From: Halobellus rarus
GTDB taxonomy: Archaea > Halobacteriota > Halobacteria > Halobacteriales > Haloferacaceae
DNA: 64,000 bases
Assembly: GCF_024494595.1 (NCBI RefSeq)
Contig: NZ_JANHDI010000002.1
Span: 62,001 to 126,000 of the forward strand
Direction of reading: 5' to 3'
The notes under the pieces were generated by a model. It did no database searches. It saw only the letters and a list, made by a program, of their open reading frames with translations, and was not told the origin of the DNA. A program made the translations under genes and the position numbers. Of the stretch, positions 35,411-44,160 are shown piece after piece (within the stretch, counting starts at the first letter, position 1; each line of letters starts with the position of its first letter).

Positions 35411-36136
35411 ATGATCTCACTTGACGAAGCCGTGACAGCGCGACTCGAATCCCACGGCGAGCGGTTCGAGGTGCTCGTCGACCCCGACGCCGCTCTCGCA
35501 ATCAAGCGAGACGAGTTCGAGGGGGAGCTCGAAGATGTGATCGCCGCCGAGGACGTCTTCGAGGACGCCTCCCGCGGTGACCGCCCCGCCGAGGAGGACT
35601 TGGAAACGGTATTCGGAACGACCGATCCCCTCGAAATCATCCCCGAGGTCGTCCGCCGGGGAGAGATCCAGATCACGGCCGAACAGCGCCGGGAGATGCA
35701 GGAGCAGAAGCGCAAGAACCTGATCAATCGGATCGCTCGAAACGCGGTGAATCCACAGATGGACAACGCGCCGCACCCCCCGGAGCGGATCGAGCGCGCG
35801 CTCGAAGAGGCGGGTTTCCGCGTCGATCCGATGGAGCCCGTCGAGTCACAGGTCGATGACGCCCTCGACGCGCTGCGTCCGGTCATCCCGATCCGGTTCG
35901 ACGAGGTGACCGTCGCGGTCCAGATCCCCGCGGACCACGCCGGCAAGACGCAGGCGCAGGTCCGCGAGTACGGCGACCTCGAACGCGAGGAGTGGCAACC
36001 CGACGGCTCGTGGGTCGGAGTCGTGACGTTCCCGGCCGGAATGCAGAACGACTTCTACGACATGGTGAACGAATACACCTCCGGCGAGGCCGAGACGCGG
36101 ATCCTCAAGGACAAAGACGAACTCAGTACGCGTTAG
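35411..36136 (+). CDS. SBDS family ribosome maturation protein
   Basis: A 241-residue archaeal orthologue of the Shwachman-Bodian-Diamond protein, which helps release the anti-association factor aIF6 from new large subunits. The N-terminal FYSH domain shows [18 protein letters not shown] and [21 protein letters not shown]; the middle helical domain [14 protein letters not shown]; and the ferredoxin-like C-terminal domain [15 protein letters not shown] with [10 protein letters not shown]. The family start is [13 protein letters not shown]; an upstream extension of 39 codons is not conserved. Convergent with FUN14. Confidence 0.95.
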   Translation: MISLDEAVTARLESHGERFEVLVDPDAALAIKRDEFEGELEDVIAAEDVFEDASRGDRPAEEDLETVFGTTDPLEIIPEVVRRGEIQITAEQRREMQEQKRKNLINRIARNAVNPQMDNAPHPPERIERALEEAGFRVDPMEPVESQVDDALDALRPVIPIRFDEVTVAVQIPADHAGKTQAQVREYGDLEREEWQPDGSWVGVVTFPAGMQNDFYDMVNEYTSGEAETRILKDKDELSTR

Positions 36137-36166
36137 ACGCCGGCCGGACGCGGCAGCGGGACCGAA

Positions 36167-36499
36167 CTATCCCTTCTTGAAACCGACCAGGAAGCCGCCG
36201 GTGAACCCCGCCGAGATCGACAGCGTCGAGAGGATCGTCGAGATCCAGTCCGGCGGTGTCCCGTCAGCAGCCCCCTGCGTGGTCTTGACGAGGCCCGCCG
36301 AGAGTCGCTCCCAGTCCACGGTGAGGATGCCGCGGGATTCGAGGAATTTGAAGAGCGCCAGTTCCAGGCCGACGATGACCGCGATGATTTTGGCGACTTT
36401 CTTCGCCGCGAAGCCGATGATCCCGCCGATCACTGCGCCGCTTCCGAATTCGAGGCCGAGTTGCGTCGGATCCAGCGACAGTTGTAACGGGTCGAACAT
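36167..36499 (-). CDS. FUN14 family small membrane protein
   Basis: A 110-residue protein of the FUN14 family. GSGAVIGGIIGFAAKKVAKIIAVIVGLELA contains the conserved glycine-rich membrane hairpin, and the C-terminal ISAGFTGGFLVGFKKG carries the family FxxGFxxG-type end. Two to three membrane helices. In eukaryotes FUNDC proteins sit in the mitochondrial outer membrane; the archaeal role is unknown. It lies 86 bases downstream of halorhodopsin on the same strand and may be cotranscribed with it, although no functional link is established. Confidence 0.85.
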   Translation of the reverse strand: MFDPLQLSLDPTQLGLEFGSGAVIGGIIGFAAKKVAKIIAVIVGLELALFKFLESRGILTVDWERLSAGLVKTTQGAADGTPPDWISTILSTLSISAGFTGGFLVGFKKG

Positions 36500-36585
36500 A
36501 CCCGAACTCTTCCCCCGTGGTATAAGTCGTTTGTGGAGGCTGAACCACGACCGTCGGTGTGCGTGTCGTTCAGTGCGGAGTCGAC

Positions 36586-37422
36586 TCAGTCGTCAGTGGG
36601 GGATGCTCCGGAAAGCGAACCGCTAGCGCCCACGGAGACGATCGATTCGTTCGCGGCCACCCACCGGAGGAGCAGGAACGAGAAGACGTACTTCGCGAGG
36701 ATATCGAGAGCGGAGTAGCCCCACGAGGTGAGACCGACCGACTGCACGAGCGCCAGCCCTTCGATGCCCAGAGCCCAGATGATCGGATAGCCGAGCCACA
36801 GTACGACCGTCAGGAGTCTGAGAGTCGCGAAGATATCGTCTGTTCCGGCCTCGGCCGCCGCCTTCGGCCACGTCGTCAACAGGGCGTACAGGACGACGGC
36901 GAAGAACGCACAGCTGATTCCGTAGAACAGCCAGCGGAACAGGAGCGAAGAGGTCGTCAGGGCGGCCGCGAGACCCGTCACGCACATCCCGATGTCGGCC
37001 GTGATGACCGTGAACAGACTCCCAGTATCGACGTCGGCGAGCAACCCGAGCGCGAGGAGGATCATCGGCGTCGAGAGCGCCCACGTGAGATACCGTCCCC
37101 ACTGGCTCATCACCTCTTCACCCGCGAGGGCGTGCCCGGCGGGCATCTCGATGAACCCGACCGTGAGTCCGGACAAGAGCCCGAGATAGCTCGAAATCGA
37201 CACGAGCGGGATCATAAGCGTCGCCCCCCAGATCAGACGGGCGCGCTGGGACGTGACGTTCCGACCCATGTACACGAAGAGGACGATCGAGAGGCCGGCC
37301 AGTGCGATGTTCACCCACAGCGACGAACTGAGGAGCGCGTCCCCCTGGATCTGCGAGAACGCATCGCTCTGTGTCGCTTGCAGCAGGATATTGACCACGC
37401 CTACCGCGCCTGATGGTAGCAT
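36586..37422 (-). CDS. hop: Halorhodopsin, light-driven chloride pump
   Basis: A 278-residue seven-helix retinal protein. Helix C reads RYLTWALSTPMILLALGLL, where the bacteriorhodopsin proton acceptor Asp is Thr and the motif continues to Ser, the halorhodopsin signature for chloride. The Schiff-base lysine lies in LDILAKYVFSFLLLRW of helix G, and ALGIEGLALVQSVG is part of helix F to the loop. The ATG at 37422 fits a leaderless promoter; a TTG 7 codons upstream is less likely. It imports chloride in light to balance osmotic or ion stress. The Lrp-type regulator is divergent. Confidence 0.94.
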   Translation of the reverse strand: MLPSGAVGVVNILLQATQSDAFSQIQGDALLSSSLWVNIALAGLSIVLFVYMGRNVTSQRARLIWGATLMIPLVSISSYLGLLSGLTVGFIEMPAGHALAGEEVMSQWGRYLTWALSTPMILLALGLLADVDTGSLFTVITADIGMCVTGLAAALTTSSLLFRWLFYGISCAFFAVVLYALLTTWPKAAAEAGTDDIFATLRLLTVVLWLGYPIIWALGIEGLALVQSVGLTSWGYSALDILAKYVFSFLLLRWVAANESIVSVGASGSLSGASPTDD

Positions 37423-37446
37423 ACAACTATCAATATGTCCCAATAT

Positions 37447-37456
37447 GATAAAAATC
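37447..37456 (-). promoter_or_regulatory. TATA-like element of hop
   Basis: On the minus strand the bases read GATTTTTATC, centred about 29 bases upstream of the hop ATG at 37422. This predicts a transcript beginning at or beside the start codon (leaderless). Seen in sequence; not proven active. Confidence 0.5.
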
Positions 37457-37590
37457 TTTTAGCAGATCCAGATCTCAGTTCCTCCAAAATAATAGATCGT
37501 TTCGCGATCGCGTCTTGCGATTACCGGAATTTCGACTTCCCAAGGCGCAACATACAACCCATATGACGCGAAAGGACACCCAACTAACGT

Positions 37591-38076
37591 ATGGACGAAC
37601 GCGACATCCGCCTGCTGAAGGCCATCTCGGACCTCGGAACCGGTAGCCCCGAACGCCTGCACGAAGAGACCGACATCCCCGTGTCGACGATCCATTACCG
37701 GCTGAACAACCTTCGAGAGGCCGGTATCATCGAGAACGACCTGTACGACATCGACTTAGAGGGGGTCGGACTCGGCGTGACGGTGTTCGTCGAATTGCTC
37801 ACCGATTACCACGGCTCCCACCACGACTTCGAAGAGAAGATCCTCGCCGTCGAGGGCGTCTCACAGGCGTATTTCACGATGGGTGAGACCGACTTCGTCG
37901 TCGTCGCCCACCTCCCGGACCAGGAGATGGTCGAACGGCTCATCACCGACCTCGAGACGATCGAGGAGGTCCGCCGGACGAACTCGACCTTCGTCGTTTC
38001 GACGCTCAGACGCAGCACGCGGCCGTTACAGAACTACGACTTGGAGACGCTCTTAGAAGAATTGAGCGACGAGTGA
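37591..38076 (+). CDS. Lrp/AsnC family transcription regulator
   Basis: A 161-residue regulator with an N-terminal winged helix-turn-helix (DERDIRLLKAISDLGTGSPERL, then IPVSTIHYRLNNLREAGII) and a C-terminal RAM/effector domain (FEEKILAVEGVSQAYFTMGETDF). Members bind DNA as octamers and sense amino acids or other ligands. It faces hop across a 168-bp gap, so it may control hop or itself; this is inference. It also precedes the PAS kinase operon by 219 bases in the same direction. The ATG at 37591 is the natural start. Confidence 0.92.
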   Translation: MDERDIRLLKAISDLGTGSPERLHEETDIPVSTIHYRLNNLREAGIIENDLYDIDLEGVGLGVTVFVELLTDYHGSHHDFEEKILAVEGVSQAYFTMGETDFVVVAHLPDQEMVERLITDLETIEEVRRTNSTFVVSTLRRSTRPLQNYDLETLLEELSDE

Positions 38077-38295
38077 ACCACCACCCCGCCTTCCGTTCGG
38101 GGACGATGGCCTCGCTTATCTCTTAAACGCTCGCGCAGGTTGCGACTGTAGACGTGCGAACTGTGAGTCCAGAGATTGTTACGTGAAACTCCGTTTGACG
38201 CCGCATCAGAAGCGGGAGCCTGTGAGTCACGGTGCAGGATTCCACGGGAGGCGAACATCTATGACACTCTGGGGGCAGAGTCACTCACAGCAATA

Positions 38296-40362
38296 ATGGC
38301 CGACCCTCTCTTCGAACGTGTCTTCGAAGCAACCGCAGCAAGAGTCGCAGTCCACGAACCGAACACTGCCCGTTTTGCTGCGGTCAATCCGGCATACGCT
38401 GACGCACTTGGGGACGATCCGCAGGCGCTCGAGGGACAGTCGCTCCTCGATATCGCCGCACAGGACGGAACGGCACTGACGGGGGCGATCGAACGTGCTC
38501 TCAGCGGTGACTCCGAACAGGTGGAAACGCTCCTGAAAGGTAGTTCTGGGGTCGCACGGGAGATAACGATGGAACTCGATACGATTACCGAAGGTGAGCA
38601 GGTCCGGTTGGTCTCTTCGATCAGTTCGATCGGAGACCCCACGGACGAAGCCGCACCGACCCCCTCCGAGCGACGACTCGAAGTCGCGCTCGCCGGAACG
38701 GATACCGGCGTTTGGGAGTGGGATATGGCAAGCGATACCGTGATCTGGACCGAGAGTATGGAACGGCTGTTCGGACTCGAACCCGGAACGTTCGGGGGGA
38801 CGTTCGAAGACTTCGTCAAATGGGTCCACCCCGAAGACCTCTCGGCGGTCCAGACGGCTATCGAAAACGCAATCGAGAGCGGCGAGATGTTCCAGACGGA
38901 GTATCGGATCGAGCGGACGGACGGCGAAAAGCGGTGGGTTCACGCGCGCGGTGAATTGCAGGAGACGGTCGACGGAGCCGGACGGATTGTCGGCATCGTG
39001 ACCGACATTACCGACCGGAAGCGGACCGAACGGGCGCTTCGCCAGCAGGAGAAACAGTACCGACAGCTCGTCGAACGACTTCCGGACGCACACTACACGA
39101 TCGATAGTGACTGGCGGATCACCTTCTGCAACGAGGCACTGGCGAACCGTCTCGAACGAACAGTCGAGGAGATCCAGGGCACCCACATCAGGGATCTGCT
39201 TCCGGAGGTGGAGGACACCGTCGTCGAACGGACGTTCCAACGGGTGATGGAGACGGGTGTCCCGGAGACCTTCGAGTACCAGCACGAGTCCGGTAGATGG
39301 GTCAGAGTACAGGTATACCCGTACGCTGACGGTGTCGCTGCCGTCTCGACGGACGTCTCCGATCAGCGGGAGGAGTTACTGAGCATCCTCGATGCCACGC
39401 CGATCGTCGTCTACCGGTTCGACAGAGACGGTGTGTTCCAGGACGTCCGCGGGGAGATGCTGTCGAGACTCGGGCTCGAACCCGACGACCTGATCGGCGA
39501 TACGATCTTCGAAGCCTACGCCGGGAACGATCACGTAATCGCGGCTGCCAAACGCGCACTTTCGGGCGAGTCGTTCCGATACACCGCCACGCTCGACGAC
39601 ATCACGTTCGAGACACACTACAAGCCGGTTCGGACGGACGGCGAGGTAACGAGCGTGATCGGCGTTTCGATGGACGTGACGGAGCTCCAACGCCAGCGCG
39701 AGCGGATGGAGTTTTTCAACTCGATTCTGCGGCACGACGTCCTGAACGGGATGACGGTCATCAAGATGCGCGCGGAGCTGCTCGCCGATGAACTCGACGG
39801 CGACCACGCGCAGTACGCACAGACGATCGTCGACTGGTGTAACACGACGACGGAGGTCACGAAGCGAGTCCGGCGGGTCGTCGAGACGCTCGCCACGCCC
39901 GACGAGGAACACCGGTTAGAACCGATCGACGTGTCGGCGATCCTCCGTCGGAAAGTCCACGAACTGGGGAACGCGTACCCCGAGGTGACGTTCGAGACAG
40001 CGGTCCCGGACCAGGTTCGCGTTCGGGCGGACGAGTTGCTGTCGGACGTCCTCGGCAACGTCCTCACGAACAGTCTCGAACACAACGACACCGACGGGCT
40101 TCGGATCGAGACCGCCGTCGAGACCGCGGCGGACACCGTCCAGATACGCATCGCCGACGACGGGGTCGGGATCGAGGACGACCGAAAGAGATCGGTCTTT
40201 CGGCGCGGGGAGACGTCTCACGCGAAGGAGACCGGCTCCGGATTCGGGCTCTTTTTCGTCGACGTGATGATCGAGAAGTACGGCGGCGAGGTTCGGATCG
40301 AAGACAGCGGCGCTGGCGGCGCCTGTTTCGTCGTCGAACTGTCGCTGGCGGGTGAACACTGA
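38296..40362 (+). CDS. PAS-domain sensor histidine kinase
   Basis: A 688-residue cytoplasmic kinase with no membrane helix. It has an N-terminal PAS-like part (residues 5-120), a PAS/PAC near 130-255 (GVWEWDMASDTVIWTESME to the PAC region ITDRKRTERALRQQEKQ), another near 256-360 and a further one near 365-470 (EELLSILDATPIVVYRFD). The H-box is NSILRHDVLNGM (phospho-His about residue 480), then the HATPase: LGNVLTNSLEHN, IADDGVGIE and ETGSGFGLFFVD. I start at MADPLFERVF; the frame extends 40 codons upstream with no PAS sequence. It is followed by the HalX regulator gene. Confidence 0.92.
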   Translation: MADPLFERVFEATAARVAVHEPNTARFAAVNPAYADALGDDPQALEGQSLLDIAAQDGTALTGAIERALSGDSEQVETLLKGSSGVAREITMELDTITEGEQVRLVSSISSIGDPTDEAAPTPSERRLEVALAGTDTGVWEWDMASDTVIWTESMERLFGLEPGTFGGTFEDFVKWVHPEDLSAVQTAIENAIESGEMFQTEYRIERTDGEKRWVHARGELQETVDGAGRIVGIVTDITDRKRTERALRQQEKQYRQLVERLPDAHYTIDSDWRITFCNEALANRLERTVEEIQGTHIRDLLPEVEDTVVERTFQRVMETGVPETFEYQHESGRWVRVQVYPYADGVAAVSTDVSDQREELLSILDATPIVVYRFDRDGVFQDVRGEMLSRLGLEPDDLIGDTIFEAYAGNDHVIAAAKRALSGESFRYTATLDDITFETHYKPVRTDGEVTSVIGVSMDVTELQRQRERMEFFNSILRHDVLNGMTVIKMRAELLADELDGDHAQYAQTIVDWCNTTTEVTKRVRRVVETLATPDEEHRLEPIDVSAILRRKVHELGNAYPEVTFETAVPDQVRVRADELLSDVLGNVLTNSLEHNDTDGLRIETAVETAADTVQIRIADDGVGIEDDRKRSVFRRGETSHAKETGSGFGLFFVDVMIEKYGGEVRIEDSGAGGACFVVELSLAGEH

Positions 40363-40405
40363 TGACGGCAACGCTAATCCGTCGCCCGTGCGAATCGGGG
40401 AGAGA

Positions 40406-41074
40406 ATGACGGATCACGACAAGCCGGTCATCCTCGTCGCTGAGGACGAACGGTCCGTTGCCGAGGGATACGAACTCTGGCTCGGGGGCCAGTACGAGGT
40501 CCGCCTCGCCTACGACGGACGGGAGGCCCTGGAGACGATCGATGACTCGGTCGACGTCGTGTTGCTCGACCGGATGATGCCCAAACTGTCCGGAGAGCAA
40601 GTACTGGGGGTGATTCGGGAGCGGGGAATCGACTGTCCGGTCGTGATGGTGACAGCCGTCGAACCGGACTTCGACGTGATCGAGATGGGGTTCGACGCAT
40701 ACATTACCAAACCGCCGGAGCGTCAGGAGTTACTCGACACCATCGAGCAGTTGCTCGACCGGACGACGGCCAGCGACACCCTGCAGGAGTATCACTCGCT
40801 GATGGCGCGGAAAGGCGCACTTCAGACGCAGAAGACCGAGGAAGAACTGGCGGGGAGCAACGCGTATCAGAATCTGCTCGAACGGATCGAGACGAAACGC
40901 GCCGCCGCCGACGAGAACCTCGGAGATATGGGCTCGGACATCGGGTTTGTGAGTGCGATCCGCGATCTCGAGGACGACGACTTTGGGGATACCGGACTGG
41001 ACGCCGCCGACGACTTCGACGACATCGAACTGGACGACGAGTCGGCGTTCGACGAAGCGGAGGATGACGAATGA
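40406..41074 (+). CDS. HalX-domain response regulator
   Basis: A 222-residue receiver protein. The phospho-acceptor Asp is in LLDRMMPKLSGE, the acidic pocket in VAEDERS, the switch Thr in TAVEP and the conserved Lys in ITKPPE. A HalX domain follows (RTTASDTLQEYHSLMARKGALQTQ in pattern), then a strongly acidic tail (DDFGDTGLDAADDFDDIELDD). No DNA-binding domain is present, so HalX may act through another partner. It lies 44 bases after the kinase and overlaps the RecA-like gene by four bases (ATGA). The ATG at 40406 is preferred over 40352 because the receiver begins right after it. Confidence 0.92.
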   Translation: MTDHDKPVILVAEDERSVAEGYELWLGGQYEVRLAYDGREALETIDDSVDVVLLDRMMPKLSGEQVLGVIRERGIDCPVVMVTAVEPDFDVIEMGFDAYITKPPERQELLDTIEQLLDRTTASDTLQEYHSLMARKGALQTQKTEEELAGSNAYQNLLERIETKRAAADENLGDMGSDIGFVSAIRDLEDDDFGDTGLDAADDFDDIELDDESAFDEAEDDE

Positions 41075-41727
41075 ATGACACGTACGACGTGAGCGGTCCC
41101 CTACCGGGCGGCGTGCTGGACGAACTACCGCCGGGAACGAACGTGGCCGTCATCGGGCCGACGATGAGCGGGAAGCGCGACGTCGCGCTGCAGTTGCTCG
41201 CGACCGGGTACGAAACCGACGAGGGGATTCTCTGTATCACGACGGACAGCGCAGTGACGATCTGTAACGAACTCGAACGGCACGTCGATGCGCTGGACCG
41301 TGGCCGTGTCGGCATCATTGACACGTCCGGCAACGACGGGCAGGAACTGTTGAACGCGATGACGGAGAACGTCTCCTCGCCGAGCGATCTAACGGGTATC
41401 AGCATCGGCGCGGCGAAACTGTCCCAACAGTTCAAAAGCCGAGGGGTTACGGACCTCCGCTACGGGCTGATCTCGATCTCGACGTTGTTGCAGTATATGA
41501 GCAGCAAGAAGGTCTTCAAGTTCCTTCACGTCTACACCAAACGCATCAGTTCGACGGGAGCGCTCGGCATCTACACACTGAACACCGACAGCCACGATCC
41601 ACAGGTCGTCAACACGATGATCGGCCTGTTCGACGGTATCGTGGAGTTGCGGGAGAGCGAGACCGGGGAGTCCGAGTTCCGCGTCCGCGGGTTTGGACGG
41701 AAACCGACCTCGTGGGAGCGTTTCTAA
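41071..41727 (+). CDS. RecA/KaiC-like regulator with altered Walker A
   Basis: A 218-residue protein of the RecA/KaiC-like superfamily associated with haloarchaeal two-component genes. It has the P-loop position GPTMSGKRDVA, in which the usual Ser/Thr after GK is Arg, so magnesium-nucleotide hydrolysis may be lost. Other family parts include LCITTDSAVTICNELE and VGIIDTSGND. It ends with GFGRKPTSWERF. It is the third gene of the HK-HalX-RecA-like operon, overlapping the HalX gene by four bases. Likely a signalling partner rather than a motor. Function inferred from context. Confidence 0.82.
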   Translation: MNDTYDVSGPLPGGVLDELPPGTNVAVIGPTMSGKRDVALQLLATGYETDEGILCITTDSAVTICNELERHVDALDRGRVGIIDTSGNDGQELLNAMTENVSSPSDLTGISIGAAKLSQQFKSRGVTDLRYGLISISTLLQYMSSKKVFKFLHVYTKRISSTGALGIYTLNTDSHDPQVVNTMIGLFDGIVELRESETGESEFRVRGFGRKPTSWERF

Positions 41728-41769
41728 CTCGGCCGCTAACAGCCTGACTCCGTCTCAGTTCTCGAAGAA

Positions 41770-41796
41770 ACGGGCCGGACGTGATTTGAACGCGCG
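41770..41796 (-). repeat. Partial copy of the tRNA-Lys 3' end
   Basis: These 27 bases match the acceptor and T-arm side of tRNA-Lys (41881-41907) with a single C/T difference, and lie exactly 111 bases away in the same orientation. The D-arm and anticodon are absent. Such 3' fragments are typical traces of site-specific integration at a tRNA gene. Confidence 0.75.
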
Positions 41797-41881
41797 GTCG
41801 GACGTGCTCGCTATGCTGTGCGCGACCTCCCTGCGATTCAAATCCAGCCGAGTTCGAGACTCACCGCTCGCGACGAGAAGA

Positions 41882-41955
41882 CGGGCCGGACGCGATTTGA
41901 ACGCGCGACCGTCTGATTAAGAGTCAGACGCTCTGCCGGACTGAGCTACCGGCCC
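41882..41955 (-). tRNA. tRNA-Lys (anticodon CTT)
   Basis: A 74-nt cloverleaf. The acceptor stem starts GGGCCGG and ends CCGGCCC with a G discriminator, the D-arm has TAGCTCAGTCCGGCAGAGC, the anticodon loop is CTCTTAA within a TCTGA/TCAGA stem, and the T-loop is GTTCAAATC. No intron seen. Intact and presumably functional. A partial copy of its 3' end lies 111 bases downstream in genome order. Confidence 0.93.
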
Positions 41956-42133
41956 ACTGCATCCGATCGTTTCGGTGGCGCGATTAAAGATGTTTCCTTT
42001 CGCTGGGGCGGGAGTCACCGACTCCCACGAACGAAGCGACACCGGCCAACGGTGCGAACGCCCACCGCGGACGGGAACGCCCGCCATCCAAACGAGTGCT
42101 GTTAAGTGTCGTCCGATGCGAGGTAGGGCAAGA

Positions 42134-43588
42134 ATGAGCGCTGGGGTCACAATCTCTTCGATGTCCACCTACGCTATCCTCGGGTGCGGGAGCGTCGGCT
42201 ACGCGGTGGCCGAAGACCTCGTCGAGGAGGGGAAAGACGTCCTCATCCTCGACAAAGACGAGAGCCGCGTCGAATCCCTTCGCGATCAGGATCTAAACGC
42301 CCAGCAGACGGACATATCCGACACCGACGTCGCCGACGCCGTCGCGGATCGGGACGTCGTGCTGATCCTCGCTTCGGACGTCGAGGCCAACAAGGCGGCC
42401 GTCTCCGCGATCCGCGGTCGGGGCGGCGATCAATTCATCGTGGTCCGAGCGTCCGACCCCGTCTCGGAGGACGAACTCGCCGAGTTGGGCGCCGACGTCG
42501 TCATCAACCCCTCGGAGGTCATCGCGGACTCCGCGTTGCGCTCGCTGGAGTCCGGCGAACTGGAGTACAAGGCGCGACAGCTCGCGGAGGTGCTCGAAGG
42601 GGCATCCGAGGGACTGGCCGTTCTCACCCACGACAACCCCGACCCGGACTCGATCGCCTCGGCGGTCGCGCTCCAGGCGATCGCCAGGGAACACGGCGTC
42701 GACGCCGTGATCAACTACGACGGCGAGATCGGCCACCAGGAGAACCGCGCGTTCGTCAACCTCCTGGGGATCGAACTCGTTCCGCTTTCCGAGGGGAAAC
42801 CGCTCTCGGAGTACGGCGCGGTCGCGCTGGTGGACCACATGAAATCCGGCGACCCCGACATCGACGTCGAGGTCGACATCTTCATCGACCACTACGAGCC
42901 GGAGGAGGGGATCGAGGCGGCGTTCACCGACGTCCGTCCGAACGTCTCCTCGACGTCGACGATCCTCACGAAGTACCTTCAGGAGTTCGACCTCTCGCCG
43001 AGCGAGGCGGTCGCGACGGCGCTTCTGTACGGGATCCGTTCGGAGACGCTGGACTTCAAGCGTGAGACCACGCCCGCGGACCTCACCGCGGCGGCGTATC
43101 TCTACCCGTTCGCCGACCACGACACCCTCGAACAGGTGGAGTCGCCGTCGATGTCGCCGGAGACGCTCGACGTGCTCGCGGAGGCCATCCAGAACAGGGA
43201 GGTCCAGGGCAGCCATCTCGTCTCGAACGCGGGCTTCATCCGCGACCGCGACGCGCTGGGACAGGCCGCCCAGCACCTCCTCAAACTGGAGGGCATCACG
43301 ACGACGGCCGTCTTCGGAATCGCCGACGACCGGATCTTCCTCTCGGCGCGCTCGAAGGACATCCGGATGAACATCGGGAAGATCCTCCAGGACGCCTTCT
43401 CCGGGATCGGCGAGACCGGTGGCCACTCCACGCAGGGCGACGTCGAGATCCCGCTCGGGATCTTCACCGGGATCGAGACGAGCGACGACAACCGCGATAC
43501 CCTCCTGCAACTCACGGAAGAGGCTGTCCGAAAGAAGCTCTTCCAAGCGATGGGCGTCGACAGCTCCGAGAGCGGCAACGGCAGCTAG
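42134..43588 (+). CDS. TrkA_N-DHH-DHHA1 fusion phosphoesterase
   Basis: A 484-residue fusion. Residues 11-130 form a TrkA_N/RCK-N Rossmann domain with GCGSVG at 17-22. Residues 160-330 are a DHH phosphoesterase: DNPDPDS at 167-173 (motif I), VDH at 233-235, and IDHYEP at 251-256 where the usual DHH reads DHY. The C-terminal third is DHHA1-like (GITTTAVFGIADDRIFLSARSKD). Family members include nanoRNases, pAp and cyclic-di-AMP phosphodiesterases. The RCK-like N terminus suggests nucleotide-linked ion control, but that is inference. Start may be 42134 or 42161 (MSTYAILGCG). Its neighbours at 43.7-47.4 kb are ion-transport genes. Confidence 0.88.
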   Translation: MSAGVTISSMSTYAILGCGSVGYAVAEDLVEEGKDVLILDKDESRVESLRDQDLNAQQTDISDTDVADAVADRDVVLILASDVEANKAAVSAIRGRGGDQFIVVRASDPVSEDELAELGADVVINPSEVIADSALRSLESGELEYKARQLAEVLEGASEGLAVLTHDNPDPDSIASAVALQAIAREHGVDAVINYDGEIGHQENRAFVNLLGIELVPLSEGKPLSEYGAVALVDHMKSGDPDIDVEVDIFIDHYEPEEGIEAAFTDVRPNVSSTSTILTKYLQEFDLSPSEAVATALLYGIRSETLDFKRETTPADLTAAAYLYPFADHDTLEQVESPSMSPETLDVLAEAIQNREVQGSHLVSNAGFIRDRDALGQAAQHLLKLEGITTTAVFGIADDRIFLSARSKDIRMNIGKILQDAFSGIGETGGHSTQGDVEIPLGIFTGIETSDDNRDTLLQLTEEAVRKKLFQAMGVDSSESGNGS

Positions 43589-43722
43589 CGGAGCAGTCGA
43601 TCGCCGGGTGTTCCCGTACTCGGACTCCCTCCCGTCGGTCACCCGACTGGACTCGGGCACTACCGGCGGGCCGCGCACCGAGCAACCCCCGAGGATATGT
43701 GTGCACCGATCGTAACCCGCCT

Positions 43723-44154
43723 ATGCACCCCTCACACGTACTCGTCCCGCTCGACGGCTCGCCGCTCGCGGGCGACGCGCTCGCGCACGCCCTCGACGTG
43801 TTCGACTGTCCGGTGACCGTCCTGAACGTGGTGACGCCAGCCGACGCGGGAATGATCGAAGGCGGAGTCCTCGAACCGGACGAAGATCGACGCGAGAGCG
43901 CTCACGAGCGGGCCGAACGCGTCGTCGACCTGGCGCGCGATGAGGCCCAGGCGGTCGACCGACCCGTCGAGACGGCGGTCGAGACCGGCGATCCCGCCGA
44001 GACCATCCTCGCGTACCTCGACGAACACGACGTCGATCACGTCGTGATGGGCGGACACGGGGGCGAGCGAAGCGGTGTCGTCAGCCGGTTACTCGGGACG
44101 GTGGCGACGAGCGTCGTCAGCGAGGCACCCGTGACGGTGACCGTCGTCCGCTGA
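43723..44154 (+). CDS. Universal stress protein A family
   Basis: A 143-residue single-domain UspA. It shows HVLVPLDGSPLAGDAL at the start, the ATP-binding VMGGHGGERSGVVSRLLGTVA, and the C-terminal APVTVTVVR. The G-x2-G-x9-G(S/T) motif suggests an ATP-binding member. The ATG at 43723 fits the domain start; codons upstream do not look coding. It ends six bases from the convergent PiT permease. Stress response is the family role; the trigger is unknown. Confidence 0.9.
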   Translation: MHPSHVLVPLDGSPLAGDALAHALDVFDCPVTVLNVVTPADAGMIEGGVLEPDEDRRESAHERAERVVDLARDEAQAVDRPVETAVETGDPAETILAYLDEHDVDHVVMGGHGGERSGVVSRLLGTVATSVVSEAPVTVTVVR

Positions 44155-44160
44155 GTGCGG

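Noticed and set aside
41693-41920. A 75-codon frame over the tRNA-Lys region
   Set aside because: It runs through the tRNA gene and its partial copy on the other strand; the repeated protein segment only reflects the duplicated tRNA end.
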